In this document: one piece after another, positions 12,311 to 24,545 of the stretch
How the letters are laid out: every line of letters begins with the position of its first letter
Numbering within the stretch: the stretch's first letter is position 1
NCBI GenBank assembly: GCA_000507305.1
Contig: DF239918.1
Coordinates: 62,001 to 126,000 of the forward strand
From: Breviolum minutum Mf 1.05b.01
Taxonomy: Eukaryota; Sar; Dinophyceae; Suessiales; Symbiodiniaceae
DNA: 64,000 nucleotides
Direction: 5' to 3'
Translations under genes and position numbers: made by a program
The notes under the pieces: generated by a model
Told to the model about the DNA's origin: nothing
Seen by the model: only the letters and a program-made list of their open reading frames with translations
Database searches by the model: none

Positions 12311-12857
12311 CAGATGCTAAGCAAGGTATGAATCTCTCTTGTATCGAGATTTCAACTATTTCTCCAAGGGTGATACAATGCCTTAAAGGGTGCTGAAGAG
12401 AGCACTGTTTGTCTATCCGCAAATTTTCTTTCAAAAAAGCAAACACCATTTTTTCTTTGGGCATATCATTCTGGTGATTAAAACTTGCACAGATCCGCTT
12501 CGACAGTTTCCACCCAACAGCCACCTGATTGACCTCAAGTCGACCCCATTGACCCCCACAATATTCGGAGTCCAGAGCCCTAGTGCCCGGAATCAAACGC
12601 AGCTCTGCCGTATGTGCACCAACCTACAAAAACATAAGGCAAGGGGCGTACCATGGCGAATCTTCAGAAAGCAGCATGGCAATTGAAAATTCAACCAAAA
12701 TCCCACTGTTCCTAGATGTGTTCCCTCTTCAAAATCCTTGAGTTTCATTGCCATATCTATCTTTGTTCATTAAAGAGGTATGCAAATCAAAAGAACCCCT
12801 GGCATGCACCCTTCAAACACCTCGCTGTTAGGATGATCTACGAATATCTAGAATGTA

Positions 12858-13187
12858 TCATCTAACGCACCCACGTCCAAGACACAGCCGTCGAAGAGGT
12901 GCAAGTGAATCTCCCAGGTGATTTACATCGTTCTGCCAAGGTTGTTGTGGTGGTTGTTGTGGTGGTTGTTGTGGTGGTTGTGGTGGTGGTTGTGGTGGTG
13001 GTTGTGGTGGTTGTGGTGGTTGTGGTGGTTGTGGTGGTTGTGGTGGTTGTGGTCGAAGTTGTGCTTGTGGTGGAAGTGGATGTACTGGATGTAGTGCTTG
13101 CTGTGCTACCTCATGCGAAATGCCCCGATCTCGGGATCCCAAAACAACATCTGCTGACATATCAACTGCCAATTTAGAGGAGTTCAA
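12858..13187 (-). CDS. Pro/Gln-rich low-complexity frame, possibly coding
   Basis: On the minus strand the GGTTGTGGT-type repeat at 12940-13055 encodes runs of PPQ. It is flanked by non-repetitive sequence, DVVLGSRDRGISHEVAQQAL before and VNHLGDSLAPLRRL after. It could be a linker in the same gene as the SRCR exon. A microsatellite inside an intron would look the same, so the call is weak. Confidence 0.25.
   Translation of the reverse strand: MNSSKLAVDMSADVVLGSRDRGISHEVAQQALHPVHPLPPQAQLRPQPPQPPQPPQPPQPPQPPPQPPPQPPQQPPQQPPQQPWQNDVNHLGDSLAPLRRLCLGRGCVR
12940..13055. repeat. GGTTGT / GGTTGTGGT microsatellite
   Basis: Tandem GGTTGTTGTGGT-type units that lose TTG and become GGTTGTGGT along the array. 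Confidence 0.9.
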
Positions 13188-13999
13188 CGATGGTGAAACC
13201 CATTGAGGCTATGTTTGAAGCAAACAATTTCAAAATGTCCAACCAGCTGACCACACGGGGGTTGACCCAATGACCAAATTTCACCTTGAACTTTAGAAGA
13301 ATCAAATCTGCGAAATCCTAAGAAGCCATAGCATTCAAAGCGCTCAAACCTTTGAAGAGGGCATGCACTTTCTTCAAGTGTCTCCGAACTACAGAGTTGA
13401 AATCCTGTGCATTGTCGATTTTAGCTGAGAATCACTGGATTTTAGAAACTCTAATTTGAGTGAGAACTATACATATATATATATATATATATCCTAGATA
13501 CATATCCATCCAATCATACGGCCACCTCCTACAATTGGGGCACCTATAAATTGATAATTCCCTTGACATTGACTATGAATAAAGATATGTCTATATAGAT
13601 GTAATAATTGCAAATAGAATCAAATAGACTACTGTCGATGTACACTGTATACACTATGAAAAATAGATTCTTCAGGGATGCAATCATTTCCAAAAAGTCA
13701 CGATGACACCAATCAGTTGGTGCCTTGAATTTGGATCATCTCCCGTCGAGGTACTTGAGGAGGAAATCAGTGGTCCATCGGCCCACACCAGTGAAAGTAG
13801 CGTCACCAAGCACAGGTCTACCAGGCCCACTCCATGCATGGCTTTGGGGTGATGAATCGACTGCAAAATGGAGATCAATCAAGGATATATCCATGGATTT
13901 CTGTGAAACTGAACTCTTTGCTGACTTGATGGGAAGATCCCAGCCAGAAAGTTGAAGATGTTCAGAAGAGTTGGAAGTGAGAAATTGAATCATTGAAGA

Positions 14000-15090
14000 T
14001 CCATGGATTTCTCTTCTATGATTCTATAGCATCAACGCCAAGCAAAGCTTGAAGGGTTACCCATCACACGGAAAAACCTCGTGCCCTATAAGCTAGTGAA
14101 ATTATGCAAACCTGATACCAAGCAAATTTCAAATCAAAGACAAGCAGATCGTCACTCTCAAGTGCCTCTCTGACCCGATTGCAAAGCAAGTGGGCCTTGT
14201 TGTTCATTCTGTTCATTAGATCCCACAGCTAGTAATGATCTACCCGTATCATGTAATGTAACGTAGCATCATGACCTTGCAACTTGGGGATTCTGCATTG
14301 ACACATTTCCCGCTAGCCGAAAAATGTCTCTCTACCAAGGAATATTTGGGAATGCAGCATGCATGCACAAAGAAATGTCTTCCTTTACAAGAGCATCTAG
14401 ATGTGTGCTTCTGTCCCTGGCATTTCCACAAATCCAAAGTGCTCAACCGTGGAATATATGAATTCACAAATGCTGAAAACCATGTGAGCAACTTCTGAAC
14501 CCTCTATCACCAGTCTATGTTCAAACTCTCACGGGCTTCTCTCCTGGTCTGACGGCTCCAACTCCATGGTCAGTTCCCCGATGTCCAAACCCTTGGAACA
14601 CATCGGCCTCATTTTGAAGACCAGGATGCTGGAAGCTTGAGTTTTACTATCTAAAAGGGCACGCTGTGAAGGGACATCACTGAGATTCTTCAGATTTTGT
14701 GTGGAACTGTTTATATAAACCTTCAGTGTCTGTCATTCTGACAGTTTGTTCCACAAATTTGGTCACTATTGGGGACCCTATCAACTCCTATTAACTCGGC
14801 CAGTTGGCCAGGTGGTCTGGCTCATCTCTTGCAGGCCGATACAGCATGATACAACACAGGATGCTTGACCTTTTCGTAGCAGCAGTGAAACTCACATTCA
14901 CATTTTCGATATCAAACAAACATGAAGGATCAGCTTAGCACAGTGACAAAGCTCCCTTGAAATTCTTGAGGTGAAATCAACTTTCAAGATTCAACAAACC
15001 TCACGCCTTTTGTTTCGGTCAAGGATTGTAGAGTGATACACCACTAATATGTGAGACTCCAACACCACGAAGCATAAAGGCATCCACACA
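14000..15090. other. No supported gene
   Basis: No frame with a recognisable motif was found. A 36-bp segment at 14751-14786 recurs at 18982-19017. Confidence 0.4.
14751..14786 (+). repeat. 36-bp dispersed repeat, copy 1
   Basis: It starts CCACAAATTTGGTCAC and ends GGGGACCCTATCAACT. It matches 18982-19017 at 33 of 36 positions in the same orientation. Confidence 0.7.
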
Positions 15091-15092
15091 TC

Positions 15093-15191
15093 TTTGGCCG
15101 CTTTGGGCACAAATAACTCCAGGATCGGCACACAAGCCACGATGTAACTTGCGTTGCAATCCTGGAATTGGTTGTGCCCAAAGCGGCCAAA
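15093..15191. repeat. Inverted-repeat element with 33-bp arms
   Basis: TTTGGCCGCTTTGGGCAC begins the left arm (15093-15125). Its reverse complement ends the right arm (15159-15191). The arms match except for a few positions in the middle, and the centre is 33 nt. This is the size and form expected of a foldback or introner-type element. Confidence 0.7.
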
Positions 15192-15366
15192 AACACCAAA
15201 GCTGACCGGCAAAGCATCTTTGAGTCCGGGAGCTGAGAAAATGCTCCTGGCATGGAGCGAAGTAAAACATATTGACATATGGTGCGGGGCCTCGAAAACA
15301 CCATGGAAATTCCCCTGCCGAGGGTTTTTTGGGGTGTCCAATTACAAACGCACGACCAAAGGCTCA

Positions 15367-15660
15367 TCAAAGATCTTCCATCATTTGAAAGGCCGCAGAG
15401 TAAAGATCCCGTACGCAGCATCCAACCAGCAAGTCTTGGTTGGGCCGGGCGGAAGTAACATCCTTCCAGATCTGCAGAAGCCAAGCTCGCGCACAGCAAG
15501 CAGGTACCTTCCGCAAATCGGTCTGTTGTGCTTGCTTGCGCAAAAGTGCTGTGAATTTGGAAGCCTCATTCAGGGTGCTTTGTCCCATGGCTTCTTTGTT
15601 CCACAAAAGGCTGTGAAGGAAAGCTCCTGCTCCATCGACATCACCATCATCCGGAAACAG
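15367..15660 (-). CDS. Possible exon, unassigned
   Basis: A minus-strand frame reads INIAWLFPDDGDVDGAGAFL, then NEASKFTALLRKQAQQTDL, and continues to SAAFQMMEDL. A GT donor could follow LRK. Composition and length look like a helical protein, but no family was recognised. Confidence 0.35.
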   Translation of the reverse strand: MFPDDGDVDGAGAFLHSLLWNKEAMGQSTLNEASKFTALLRKQAQQTDLRKVPACCARAWLLQIWKDVTSARPNQDLLVGCCVRDLYSAAFQMMEDL

Positions 15661-15743
15661 CCAGGCAATGTTGATTTTAACATTGCAGAACTGCGTAGCA
15701 ACAATTGCAGGATGTAGGCGTAGAAGCGCCCCCAGCGTTTGAC

Positions 15744-15793
15744 TGCGCTGGATGCATACGCTCAGTCTTCAATGAGCGTATGCATCCAGCGCA
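15744..15793. repeat. Perfect 21-bp hairpin
   Basis: Arms 15744-15764 and 15773-15793 are exact reverse complements (TGCGCTGGATGCATACGCTCA), separated by the 8-nt loop GTCTTCAA. It could be a structured RNA element, a terminator-like hairpin or the end of a foldback element. Confidence 0.85.
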
Positions 15794-15799
15794 ACGTCA

Positions 15800-16058
15800 C
15801 TGGTTGGTCCGATATGGCTTTGACAAATGGACCTACTTCCTGTGTGGGGCAATGCTTCACCAACTGATTTGCTTCCCATTGCTTCTGTTTGAAAGGTCTG
15901 TGTTCTAGCAACAAACGTTGCATGCGCAAAATCATCGAAGCACCCTGCTGCATGGTCCCACTGCTGTGGCAGTTTCGCAAGTGATCAAAGTGTCCGCAGC
16001 CACAACCATAGTGGGCACAGGGCGCTATAGCTGCCATTGTCAGCAGCTGTTTGCTCAC
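15800..16058 (-). CDS. Possible exon, unassigned
   Basis: The minus-strand frame reads SMILRMQRLLLEHRPFKQKQ, then VKHCPTQEVGPFVKAISDQP, ending near the hairpin at 15793. It may belong with the exon at 15367-15660. No domain was recognised. Confidence 0.3.
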
Positions 16059-16369
16059 CTAGTTTTTTGAGCAAAGCAGGCTTGAGCGAATTGGACGACT
16101 GTTCGGTGTAGAGAGAAACGTCCGATCAAACCGGATTTTTTTTGCCATGATTTTGTGACTGATGAAGGCATGACAGTCTGACATCCAAGCGCAATCACAG
16201 TGTGGATAACAAAGATTCCAGTTCCGGAAAATATGAAAATAACATCTTCCATCTGATCCGTTGTTTAGAGACATTCCACCTTGTTTTTGTTGGATTCCTT
16301 CAGCCCCAAAGACACCCCCAATCCTCCCTTCCCCAACTTTTGTCGGCCTCAATGTCTGCAGCACCGTCA

Positions 16370-16800
16370 GCTAACGACCTGACCACTTACTGGCTAAGCA
16401 CCACCTGGTGAACCCCCACCAGATACGGTCAGATTGAAAGATCTCAACGAATAAAACATCCTGGAGTATAGTATAGACCATTGCACACAACCACAATTTT
16501 ACTGATTTCAGGTATCGTTTTTTGCCTCCGATGTTGACAATTTTCATTCAGGCATGCAAGGGAAATGAACGGGAGTGAGCTCAACTAATGGAAGCTCAAC
16601 TACATAATTAATGATGGGATCCCACCCAAATTTTATGACAAAAACTGAAATATCCCCATCATCATGATTTTCTAGTCTCAACATCTGCAATTCAAAAGTT
16701 GCCCCTGACATCATCGGCCGAGCATGGCCCCGAAAAAAACCAAGAGTTCATGGCTCAGGGATCAAAAAATTAAATAGAGGTTAAAAAAAACTAATCAGGA
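16370..16800. other. No supported gene
   Basis: AT-rich sequence without motifs, leading into the microsatellite array. Confidence 0.4.
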
Positions 16801-16931
16801 GCACATGCAACCCTCCAGCCTCCAGAAATTAGTGTGTTCACCACAAACAAATGCCCCTGCTTTTTCCCGCCCATCAAGATGCATCGCGTGCAATACACAC
16901 ACATACAAATGGTCCCCGTGGTCTCCGCCAC

Positions 16932-16932
16932 G

Positions 16933-17030
<98 letters not shown>
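16932..17030. repeat. TTG/CAA trinucleotide array
   Basis: About 33 uninterrupted TTG units directly abut the TTCTTG array. Open frames over it encode homopolymers in every frame and are artefacts. Confidence 0.95.
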
Positions 17031-17763
17031 CTTCTTGTTCTTGTTCTTGTTCTTGTTCTTGTTCTTGTTCTTGTTCTAGTTCTTGTTCTTGTTCTAGTTC
17101 TTGTTCTTGTTCTTGTTCTTGTTCTTGTTCTTGTTCTTGTTCTTGTTCTTGTTCTTGTTCTTGTTCTTGTTCTTGTTCTTGTTCTTGTTCTTGTTCTTGT
17201 TCTTGTTCTTGTTCTTGTTCTTGTTCTTGTTCTTGTTCTTGTTCTTGTTCTTGTTCTTGTTCTTGTTCTTGTTCTTGTTCTTGTTCTTGTTCTTGTTCTT
17301 GTTCTTGTTCTTGTTCTTGTTCTTGTTCTTGTTCTTGTTCTTGTTCTTGTTCTTGTTCTTGTTCTTGTTCTTGTTCTTGTTCTTGTTCTTGTTCTTGTTC
17401 TTGTTCTTGTTCTTGTTCTTGTTCTTGTTCTTGTTCTTGTTCTTGTTCTTGTTCTTGTTCTTGTTCTTGTTCTTGTTCTTGTTCTTGTTCTTGTTCTTGT
17501 TCTTGTTCTTGTTCTTGTTCTTGTTCTTGTTCTTGTTCTTGTTCTTGTTCTTGTTCTTGTTCTTGTTCTTGTTCTTGTTCTTGTTCTTGTTCTTGTTCTT
17601 GTTCTTGTTCTTGTTCTTGTTCTTGTTCTTGTTCTTGTTCTTGTTCTTGTTCTTGTTCTTGTTCTTGTTCTTGTTCTTGTTCTTGTTCTTGTTCTTGTTC
17701 TTGTTCTTGTTCTTGTTCTTGTTCTTGTTCTTGTTCTTGTTCTTGTTCTTGTTCTTGTTCTTG
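17031..17763. repeat. TTCTTG hexanucleotide array, about 121 units
   Basis: A nearly perfect array of TTCTTG with two early TTCTAG variants, near 17076 and 17094, ends at an N (17764). The array is interrupted at its 3' end by the assembly gap base, so its true length may differ. On the minus strand it would encode Gln-Glu repeats, but I see no credible gene around it. Confidence 0.95.
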
Positions 17764-17878
17764 NGAAGGGTTGATGGAGGGGGGGGGGGGGTCAGAACAA
17801 CAACGGGGCCACAGTCTTTGTTTGTAGAATAAGGTACAAACAAAGAAGAAGGACGGGGCCGCAGTGATTGTTTGTTCC

Positions 17879-17913
<35 letters not shown>
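17879..17913. repeat. TTG trinucleotide repeat
   Basis: About 11 TTG units stand 115 bp downstream of the large hexamer array. Confidence 0.9.
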
Positions 17914-18014
17914 CAAGCTGTCGAGCATGCCACCCTAAAAATCTAAAAGAGCTGGAGGAGGGGTTGGGGGGGACGCTGCACCCTCCCCCCCATATGCTGT
18001 GGGTGCCTACCTTC

Positions 18015-18330
18015 CTCCTTCCTTCCTTCCTTCCTTCCTTCCTCGCTTCCAAGAACTCCCTGTATCAGATATTTTTTTAATGATAAAGCATCTATCTATC
18101 TTCCTTCCTTCCTGACTTCCTGGCTTCCCTGCTTTCTTTCTTCCTTCCTTCCCTGCTTCCTTTTTCCCTGCTTCCTTCCCTTCTGCCTTCCTTCCTTCCC
18201 TTCCCTCCCTCCTTCCTTCCCTCTCCTTCCTTCCCTTCCCTTCCTTCCCTTCCCTTCCCTTCCCTTCCCTCCTTCCTTCCGCCCTCCCTCCTTCTCCTTC
18301 CTTCTCCTTCCTTCCTTCCTTTTATGTTTT
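18015..18330. repeat. Polypyrimidine tract (CCTT-type)
   Basis: About 300 bp consisting mostly of CTTC and CCTT units, interrupted near 18062-18100. Such tracts can adopt non-B (triplex) structure. No gene. Confidence 0.9.
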
Positions 18331-19015
18331 TTTTGAACCGAATTTAATTTGTTTGATGCCATTTGTTTTTTTTGATGCCTCTCCCACACTTCATTGGGCA
18401 GCCATGTCAAAGGGGGTTTGAATGGCATTGTAAAAACAAATGCGTCGCCATGAAACATCTTCCAAAGCATGCAAGGAACAGTGTCCCCAATTTGGCTATA
18501 TACATAGTTTGGTTCGGTGTTAAAAAAAGGGGCGAGTATATTCATGTAAATTTTCGTGTATATTCTCCCATATATTCTCCATATCAACTGCTGCAGGATT
18601 TTTTCCAACCATATCTTAGGTAACTGGCAAATATCCACCCAACAGCCCCGCTTCGAGCCTCAGGCTCTTACGCTTCCCACGCATTGTACCTGGAGATCAA
18701 GCGTCTCAGTTTGAGGTGCTTGAGGTTTAACGGGGAAAAATCCCCTAGACAAATCAGGATCCAATTTTTGGAGCTTCAAGACTTTTGCGTTGGGAGATTT
18801 TATATCTATATATACAGGATATCATATGTATATATTATATATACAATATTCACATAGTCTTCGTCAGATAGGACTAGCTCAAGGGGGTTTTACTTTCCAA
18901 TATAGCGAGGCAGCGTGGCTGACTTTTTTTTAACCAGCCATGACAAATGTGGTTATTTATATAGTAGATATATGTAGCAGTCCACAAATTTGTTCACCGT
19001 TGGGGACCCTATCAA
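18331..19015. other. No supported gene
   Basis: Non-coding sequence with AT-rich patches (18800-18850) and the second copy of the 36-bp dispersed repeat at 18982-19017. Confidence 0.4.
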
Positions 19016-19017
19016 CT
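18982..19017 (+). repeat. 36-bp dispersed repeat, copy 2
   Basis: It starts CCACAAATTTGTTCAC and ends GGGGACCCTATCAACT. It pairs with 14751-14786 (33 of 36 identical, same orientation). Confidence 0.7.
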
Positions 19018-19059
19018 AAAATGAAAATGAAGCTACAAAGATAATACGACGAGATCCTT

Positions 19060-19165
19060 TCGATCTTTCCTGCTCACATCTTTTCTCCTTGACTCGCAAA
19101 GATGTAAAGGCCAAGGGCCATTGCAAGGCCAGCAACATCAGCGCAAGCCTCATCTGAAGTGGTCC
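19060..19165 (-). CDS. Possible 5' exon with signal peptide
   Basis: A minus-strand ATG opens MRLALMLLALQWPLAFTSL, a short positive start followed by a hydrophobic core, then the charged RVKEKRCEQERSKG. This looks like a secretory signal peptide, but no downstream exon could be tied to it. Confidence 0.3.
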
Positions 19166-21189
19166 AATTTCACCACAAAAATTGTGAGTGATGCTATAAT
19201 ATAAAAAGCTATTGAGGGAGGTATGCAATCCTGGAAAAAGAGAAAGAAGCGTTCTGGAGGCAAATCACAAAAAAGGCAGATACCAGTGTTGTACCAAAGC
19301 ACTTCGAAAAAGTGAAGGATTCCAAACAATCAAATATTGCTAACGTTGATAGCAAAACCCCACACTTTCCAGGGAAGCCCCCTCCCCTTCAACACCCCCC
19401 CCCTTTCAGGAAGCCTACAAGTATTCAATAGTGAGGATGCGGGCGGCACGATGGGAATTTACACCAGCGATTTACACCCCGGCGACTTGTCTCCTTCCCT
19501 GAGAGACCCAGCAAAGAGGAGATAACATAAACCAGCGCAAAATACAGCACGACGCTGGTGATGGACATTGGCAGCCTCAAAAGAATCCATCATCCACCAT
19601 GGGTTTGGTTATGAAGCTAATGCCACAAAACACATCAGTACACATCGTATAGTTCATGACCATTTCCGTTTCCATTTCTATATAGAAACATTTGCTACTG
19701 GACATTTGGAACATCAGCTCAGGCTTCGATTGTCTGAAGCCAAACCGTCAACCCAAAAATATACCACTGGGGCACACAGCGTGTCGTGAAGCTCTGTGGA
19801 TTTTCTGAGAAAGTTATGTCAGGAGTTTTGTTTGTCTGTGCAAATATCGTTTATGTCATGATATGATATTATTGTAACATCACAATATAATATAATATGA
19901 AAATGTATATACAATATACACAATGTACATGGAGTGAGAGAGATAAAAGTCACACGCCATTAAGAAGCAGAAGTGACTTCGAAGTACTTCATGGTTCCTT
20001 CAGGCTGAAGAACTCAAAAACATCTCAGGCAGCCACACGTCACCACTTCCCCCTCCTGAATTCCAAGCTTCGGTTCATCCAAAAGGGATCCACCGATGAA
20101 ATGGAAAACGAAGAGATTGGAAACATTGACACCCAGCGACAGTCTTGACCTCGTCAACTTGTTCTCGATGGATGTGTGCTTCGTAGGTCGAAAAGCTTGG
20201 GATGTCGGAAAAATGCAACGCGTAGATCTGTTTTTTTCCAAAGATCTGGATGGGGTCCATGATTATGTTGAGACTCCTACCAAATTGCTTTCATATTGTT
20301 TTCATACCTTGGATCTTGCATCCTGAACCATCGGCCAGCTGCAGTGTTGCGCTAATAGAAAGGTGAAGAAATATGTTAAGATTATCATCTCGTCAAGAAC
20401 CGTCAAGACATAATCTAAGCTTCTGGAGGCAGCATCATGTTTGGATTCAGATAAGGTTATTTCCCCAATTTGGTGATTTGCATCCTTTTTTTACTGCGTG
20501 AAATCTTCCAAGAATCACAGAATGCGAGGACCCCATAGGTCACCCTACAAGACTCTGAAACAGCCGCCGGTTGAGCCCTTCGGCCGCAGCAGCAGAAGCA
20601 TTCCCAGGACCTTTGTGCATCCAAACTCATGCATCTTTCCCTGATTCTTTTTCAGGGGGAAAGCGGTCAGAAGGTTACTTACCCTTTGCAAACGCTGAGG
20701 GAAAAACAGATCACTTAAGGACCTATGATGATATACAAGCGACTTTTTTTGGGTGGCCATGATTGGATTTCAGGTGCCAGTCACTGCCAAAACATGATCA
20801 CACAGAAAAACAGAACATCATCTAGATCACCTTACCTATGTCTCGACCCAGAAAAATCAGGCAGGCAAATAAGGCATGAGGAATCAACTTGTATCTGCAT
20901 CTCCATGTTGATGTAAACAGGGTAAGAATTCTACTTCCAAAAGTAAAGAATGCTTATAATGCAAAGTCGCCAATGTAAACTGATGACACTGATGACAAAC
21001 TAAGGCATCATGAATCCCTTCTTTAGATCTCAAGTTCCGATTTTGATTCCAAAATTTGTTTCTACCTCTCTTAATCAATTGGCATCTCAGACTGTTTCAG
21101 AACCCTTCAGCCCCCGCAACGAAGAAGAGCTCCCAGACCTGGCTGGTAGCTGATAGCTGCGAAGGATGATAGCTCCGTAGGTTTTATTG

Positions 21190-21370
21190 TGGCGGGAAAA
21201 AAAAGAAAAAAAACATCCAGCTGTGCACATTGGGTCCCCCGGACATGGAAGACCACAGCCCTTTGCAATGGCTTGAAGAGAAGTTGCCGATATTCACCAA
21301 AGAGACGCTGGTCCTTCGTGGTGTGAGAAATTGCCACGAAAGCTTTTCGGATGGACCAGGAATACAAGCG
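21190..21370 (-). CDS. Possible exon, unassigned
   Basis: A minus-strand frame reads YSWSIRKAFVAISHTTKDQ, then EYRQLLFKPLQRAVVFHVRG. It is protein-like and bounded by A-rich sequence near 21200. No family was recognised. Confidence 0.3.
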
Positions 21371-22771
21371 TCAAAGTAAGCCTTGGTCAAACACTCTCCT
21401 CAATTCCAGCATTAATTTATATTAGCTTATCTCCCATAGTCAAATGGGTCTGTCAAACTCAAAGGTCAAGTGGGTTTTCTGGCAGCAATTTGGGTTGCTC
21501 GATGTTCATCCAGTTTTGAAGCATGTCATCCTGAGTGTACAGGAATGCACAGTCTTGATTTCTATCTCAAGAACCAAACTCGCGAGATTTTCCAGTTCAT
21601 CCCGTTCCATGATCTCCTGAATACAGGAGCTGCAAACCATCATCAAACCCAGTAGATCACTCCATACTCCACCTGGCTCAGGAGTTGGACACATCAGTTA
21701 CAGTACACGTTTATCGCAACAGCCTCTTGAAAAAGAAAAAAAACATCAGTCATTCCATGGACTTTTAGCCTTGCTGCCCCAAATCCCGTGCCTGAGCTAC
21801 GCAAGAACGGCAGAAGGCTCCAAAGGATTATTGTACCTGAAGGAAACTGTTGACACGCGAACCGAAGGGAAACACACCTCATAGTGTCACAGAGGCAATG
21901 TGTGAATCAGAAAAGAAACACAAAAAAAACAAAGCTAAAGATGCCAAAGCGACTCAGGGCTGAAGGCAACAACATCTTGAAGCTATGAGAATAGGCGTAG
22001 GCCTCACAAATCGCAGATTCACTGTATGTAAAACGCTGCTTCTGCAAAAACTCCCAGGAACCCTGTCCAAAAGAGTGACATCTCCAGTCGAATCGAAGCT
22101 TTTCTCATCCCTTCAGCTTTACTTATATTGCATGCGTCCTGTTCCCCTCTCATATGTGGACACCAAGTTGCCCAATTGTCCTCTTCATCCCTAATAGCAT
22201 CATAGCGCCAAAGAATAGACACATACCACAGAAGCCACGATTTCATGCCTATCTGTCTCATCGTTGAGGAAGAAGCAACCTAAACTCTACATGTTCAAAG
22301 AATCCTTCTTTGAGTGCAAGAACTTGTCAAGTGAACGGCGTTTTGGAGGGTCAGTTCATCACTATCAAATCAGAGGTGAGCCTGTCACATCCCACCAATG
22401 TCAAATACTCTCAGTTGAGCCACTGAGATGAGGAAGACTACAAGGAGGTCCAAGAGAAATTGGCTTTCAAAGATATCCTTTGGCAAAGCTCAGGAGCAAT
22501 TGCAACAGAGAAAAAAACAGATTGTTGGGGTGTAATCACCAACATCACCTGCTTTCACAGATGGATGATGGGTCGATTCCATGTGAGTTGAACCATTTTT
22601 CGTGAGTTCTCGAGTTGCCTAAATCTCCCAGTTCGAGTCTGTATTTGGGTCAAGCATCCAAGTTATGACAAGGTGAGTTGTTCCCAGTGATTGGCTCATG
22701 CAATAGAAGCAACGATAGCACCAGGTGCGCCGGTCTTCGACACTCTGAACCTCAGTCATAAAAGGTACAGA

Positions 22772-24050
22772 TCAAAAGGTCATCGCCTGCACCTCTTCTT
22801 GCATTCTTGCACTGTCAATTCTATAACCCTCAACATCCCCAAGCATCCCTCCTACAGTAACCTGTAGGAAAACCCCAAACCTGACCAAAATCATCATGCA
22901 TTGTGGCCCATCCTTTTCTTTTTGGCGATGTGAGCTGTGACAGCTCTTGGACCATGTTCTGAACTGCGTTGTACAGCTCAGGGCAACGCTCAAAGATGGC
23001 CCAGGTTGTATCAGGACGTTTTGCCAGGCTCTTTCTGATGTCCATTTTTCAGTGGTTTTTGTTGCTACAAATCAATTGGATCAAGTTCCACAAAAGCCTC
23101 CAAAATTTGTCATACAAAAAGCTCCTGGAAAATGTCCCTTCCCTTCCCTAACCTTCACCTTCCGGGATCAGAAGGATCAAATTTCGGGAGGGGTTTTCGG
23201 ATGTTCACCGCGGACCCAAAAAATCAAACACAGAAAACTAAGGGGCCAGAAGTCTCTGCAGCGAGTCCGGGAGAAGCACCTGACCCCCGATCTAAACTGG
23301 GGTCAGGAGCGGAAAAAACCGAGGCAGCTAGGTGGAGGATAGATTGAAACAAGGTTTGCCTCCAATCCCCATCAAGACGCCATGGGTCTACCAGTGTGTC
23401 CAAAAAACAGATGCGACAGTTGCACCATCTATTTTTTGTTCGAAAGGCCTTGAGTGCGACACTTTTTTGAAGGCGACGTATATAGTAAGTTCACTTTTGT
23501 GGTGCTGTCTCACCACTCTTTCTTTGAAGATTCAAGTTAAGAGCCTTTATTCTAACCTCACCACTTTATGATTTGTGACTTTCAAAAGCGATTGCACCAT
23601 TTTGCAAATAGACAAATAAATAGGCGACTCGCTCCTACGGGGGATCGGATGCATTTCTGTCCTCCCATCCTTGTCCTCTGAAAACGATCATAACAGTGTC
23701 GAATGTCCCTTTCTGACTCGTAGAAGATGCTGGGCCCTGGAGATTTTTTTTGTTTTTTCTTAAAGGCACGGCAGAGGCAAACAACCCTTCTGAAAGAGCA
23801 ATTTGAGGAGCTCCGTGATTGCAGAGAGGCAAGCAGAAAGATCTGAATATCAACAAAGTTCACAGATGATTTCTTCGCAAATCAACAGTTGGCCATCTAA
23901 AATCCAGGCCATGAAGTTTTGCCTGACCTCTACCAGCAAGCGTTCAGTCCTCAAATGCCAGGGTGTGCTCTACAGGATCCGGGCAATAAGATCCAGCGAG
24001 TCGTCGGGGTGTTCTTTAAGCAATGTTGTATGAGACATGCCTGGAAAATC
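22772..24050 (-). CDS. Probable multi-exon gene, unassigned
   Basis: Several minus-strand segments look like consecutive exons: 24020-23985 (LKEHPDDSLDLIARIL), 23960-23880 (ERLLVEVRQNFMAWILDGQL), 23735-23610 (SERDIRHCYDRFQRTRM), 23032-22935 (KSLAKRPDTTWAIFERCPEL, then YNAVQNMVQELSQL, after an ACATCAG acceptor) and 22850-22772 (GGMLGDVEGYRIDSARMQEE), ending in a stop. The composition suggests a soluble helical protein. I do not recognise the family, and grouping them as one gene is inference. Confidence 0.35.
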
Positions 24051-24409
24051 AAAAATGATTCCAGCCAAGACACAGTGCTCTTAAAAATCCTTGAAAGCTA
24101 AAATCGACCAAAAATGTGTTTCTCAGTGGCAACGGGTGCCAACTGAGAACTTCAATTTCTGCTCCACCTGGGTGTTTTCTCTTCATGATTTTGGTCATAG
24201 CTTTCAAGGATTCAAGCAGGAAATACAATATTTATTTACACTATGGCGCAAGTATGTACATCGCACCAATAACTGTGCAAATCTTGCCGCGCAGAAGTAC
24301 AAACTAAATGGGGGTGTGTTGCTCTGCGCTGCAATCCAGGATTCCTGAATTCAGATTCTCACTCTGGTGGTGAGAAGGCAAACTTGTTGGCCTTTTTAAC
24401 GGTACCTGT

Positions 24410-24545
24410 CCTGAACCCCCATCTGGGGCAAGGATGGACAGGTAGTACACAGTGTAGTGAGTGAGTCGAAGCGGAGCCATGTGGAGTGCTGGTATTAAAG
24501 CAGACTCCAGTCTTTTCACGTCCAGACCATATCCACAGGATTGTG
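24410..24545 (-). CDS. Possible exon, unassigned
   Basis: The minus-strand frame reads CGYGLDVKRLESALIPALHM, then LRLTHYTVYYLSILAPDGG. It may be an upstream exon of the unassigned gene at 22.8-24.0 kb. Confidence 0.3.

Noticed and set aside
16795-17928. Very long open frames of QE, SC, LV, FL or NK repeats
   Set aside because: They are produced by the TTG and TTCTTG arrays, which lack stops in most frames. No flanking gene supports translation.
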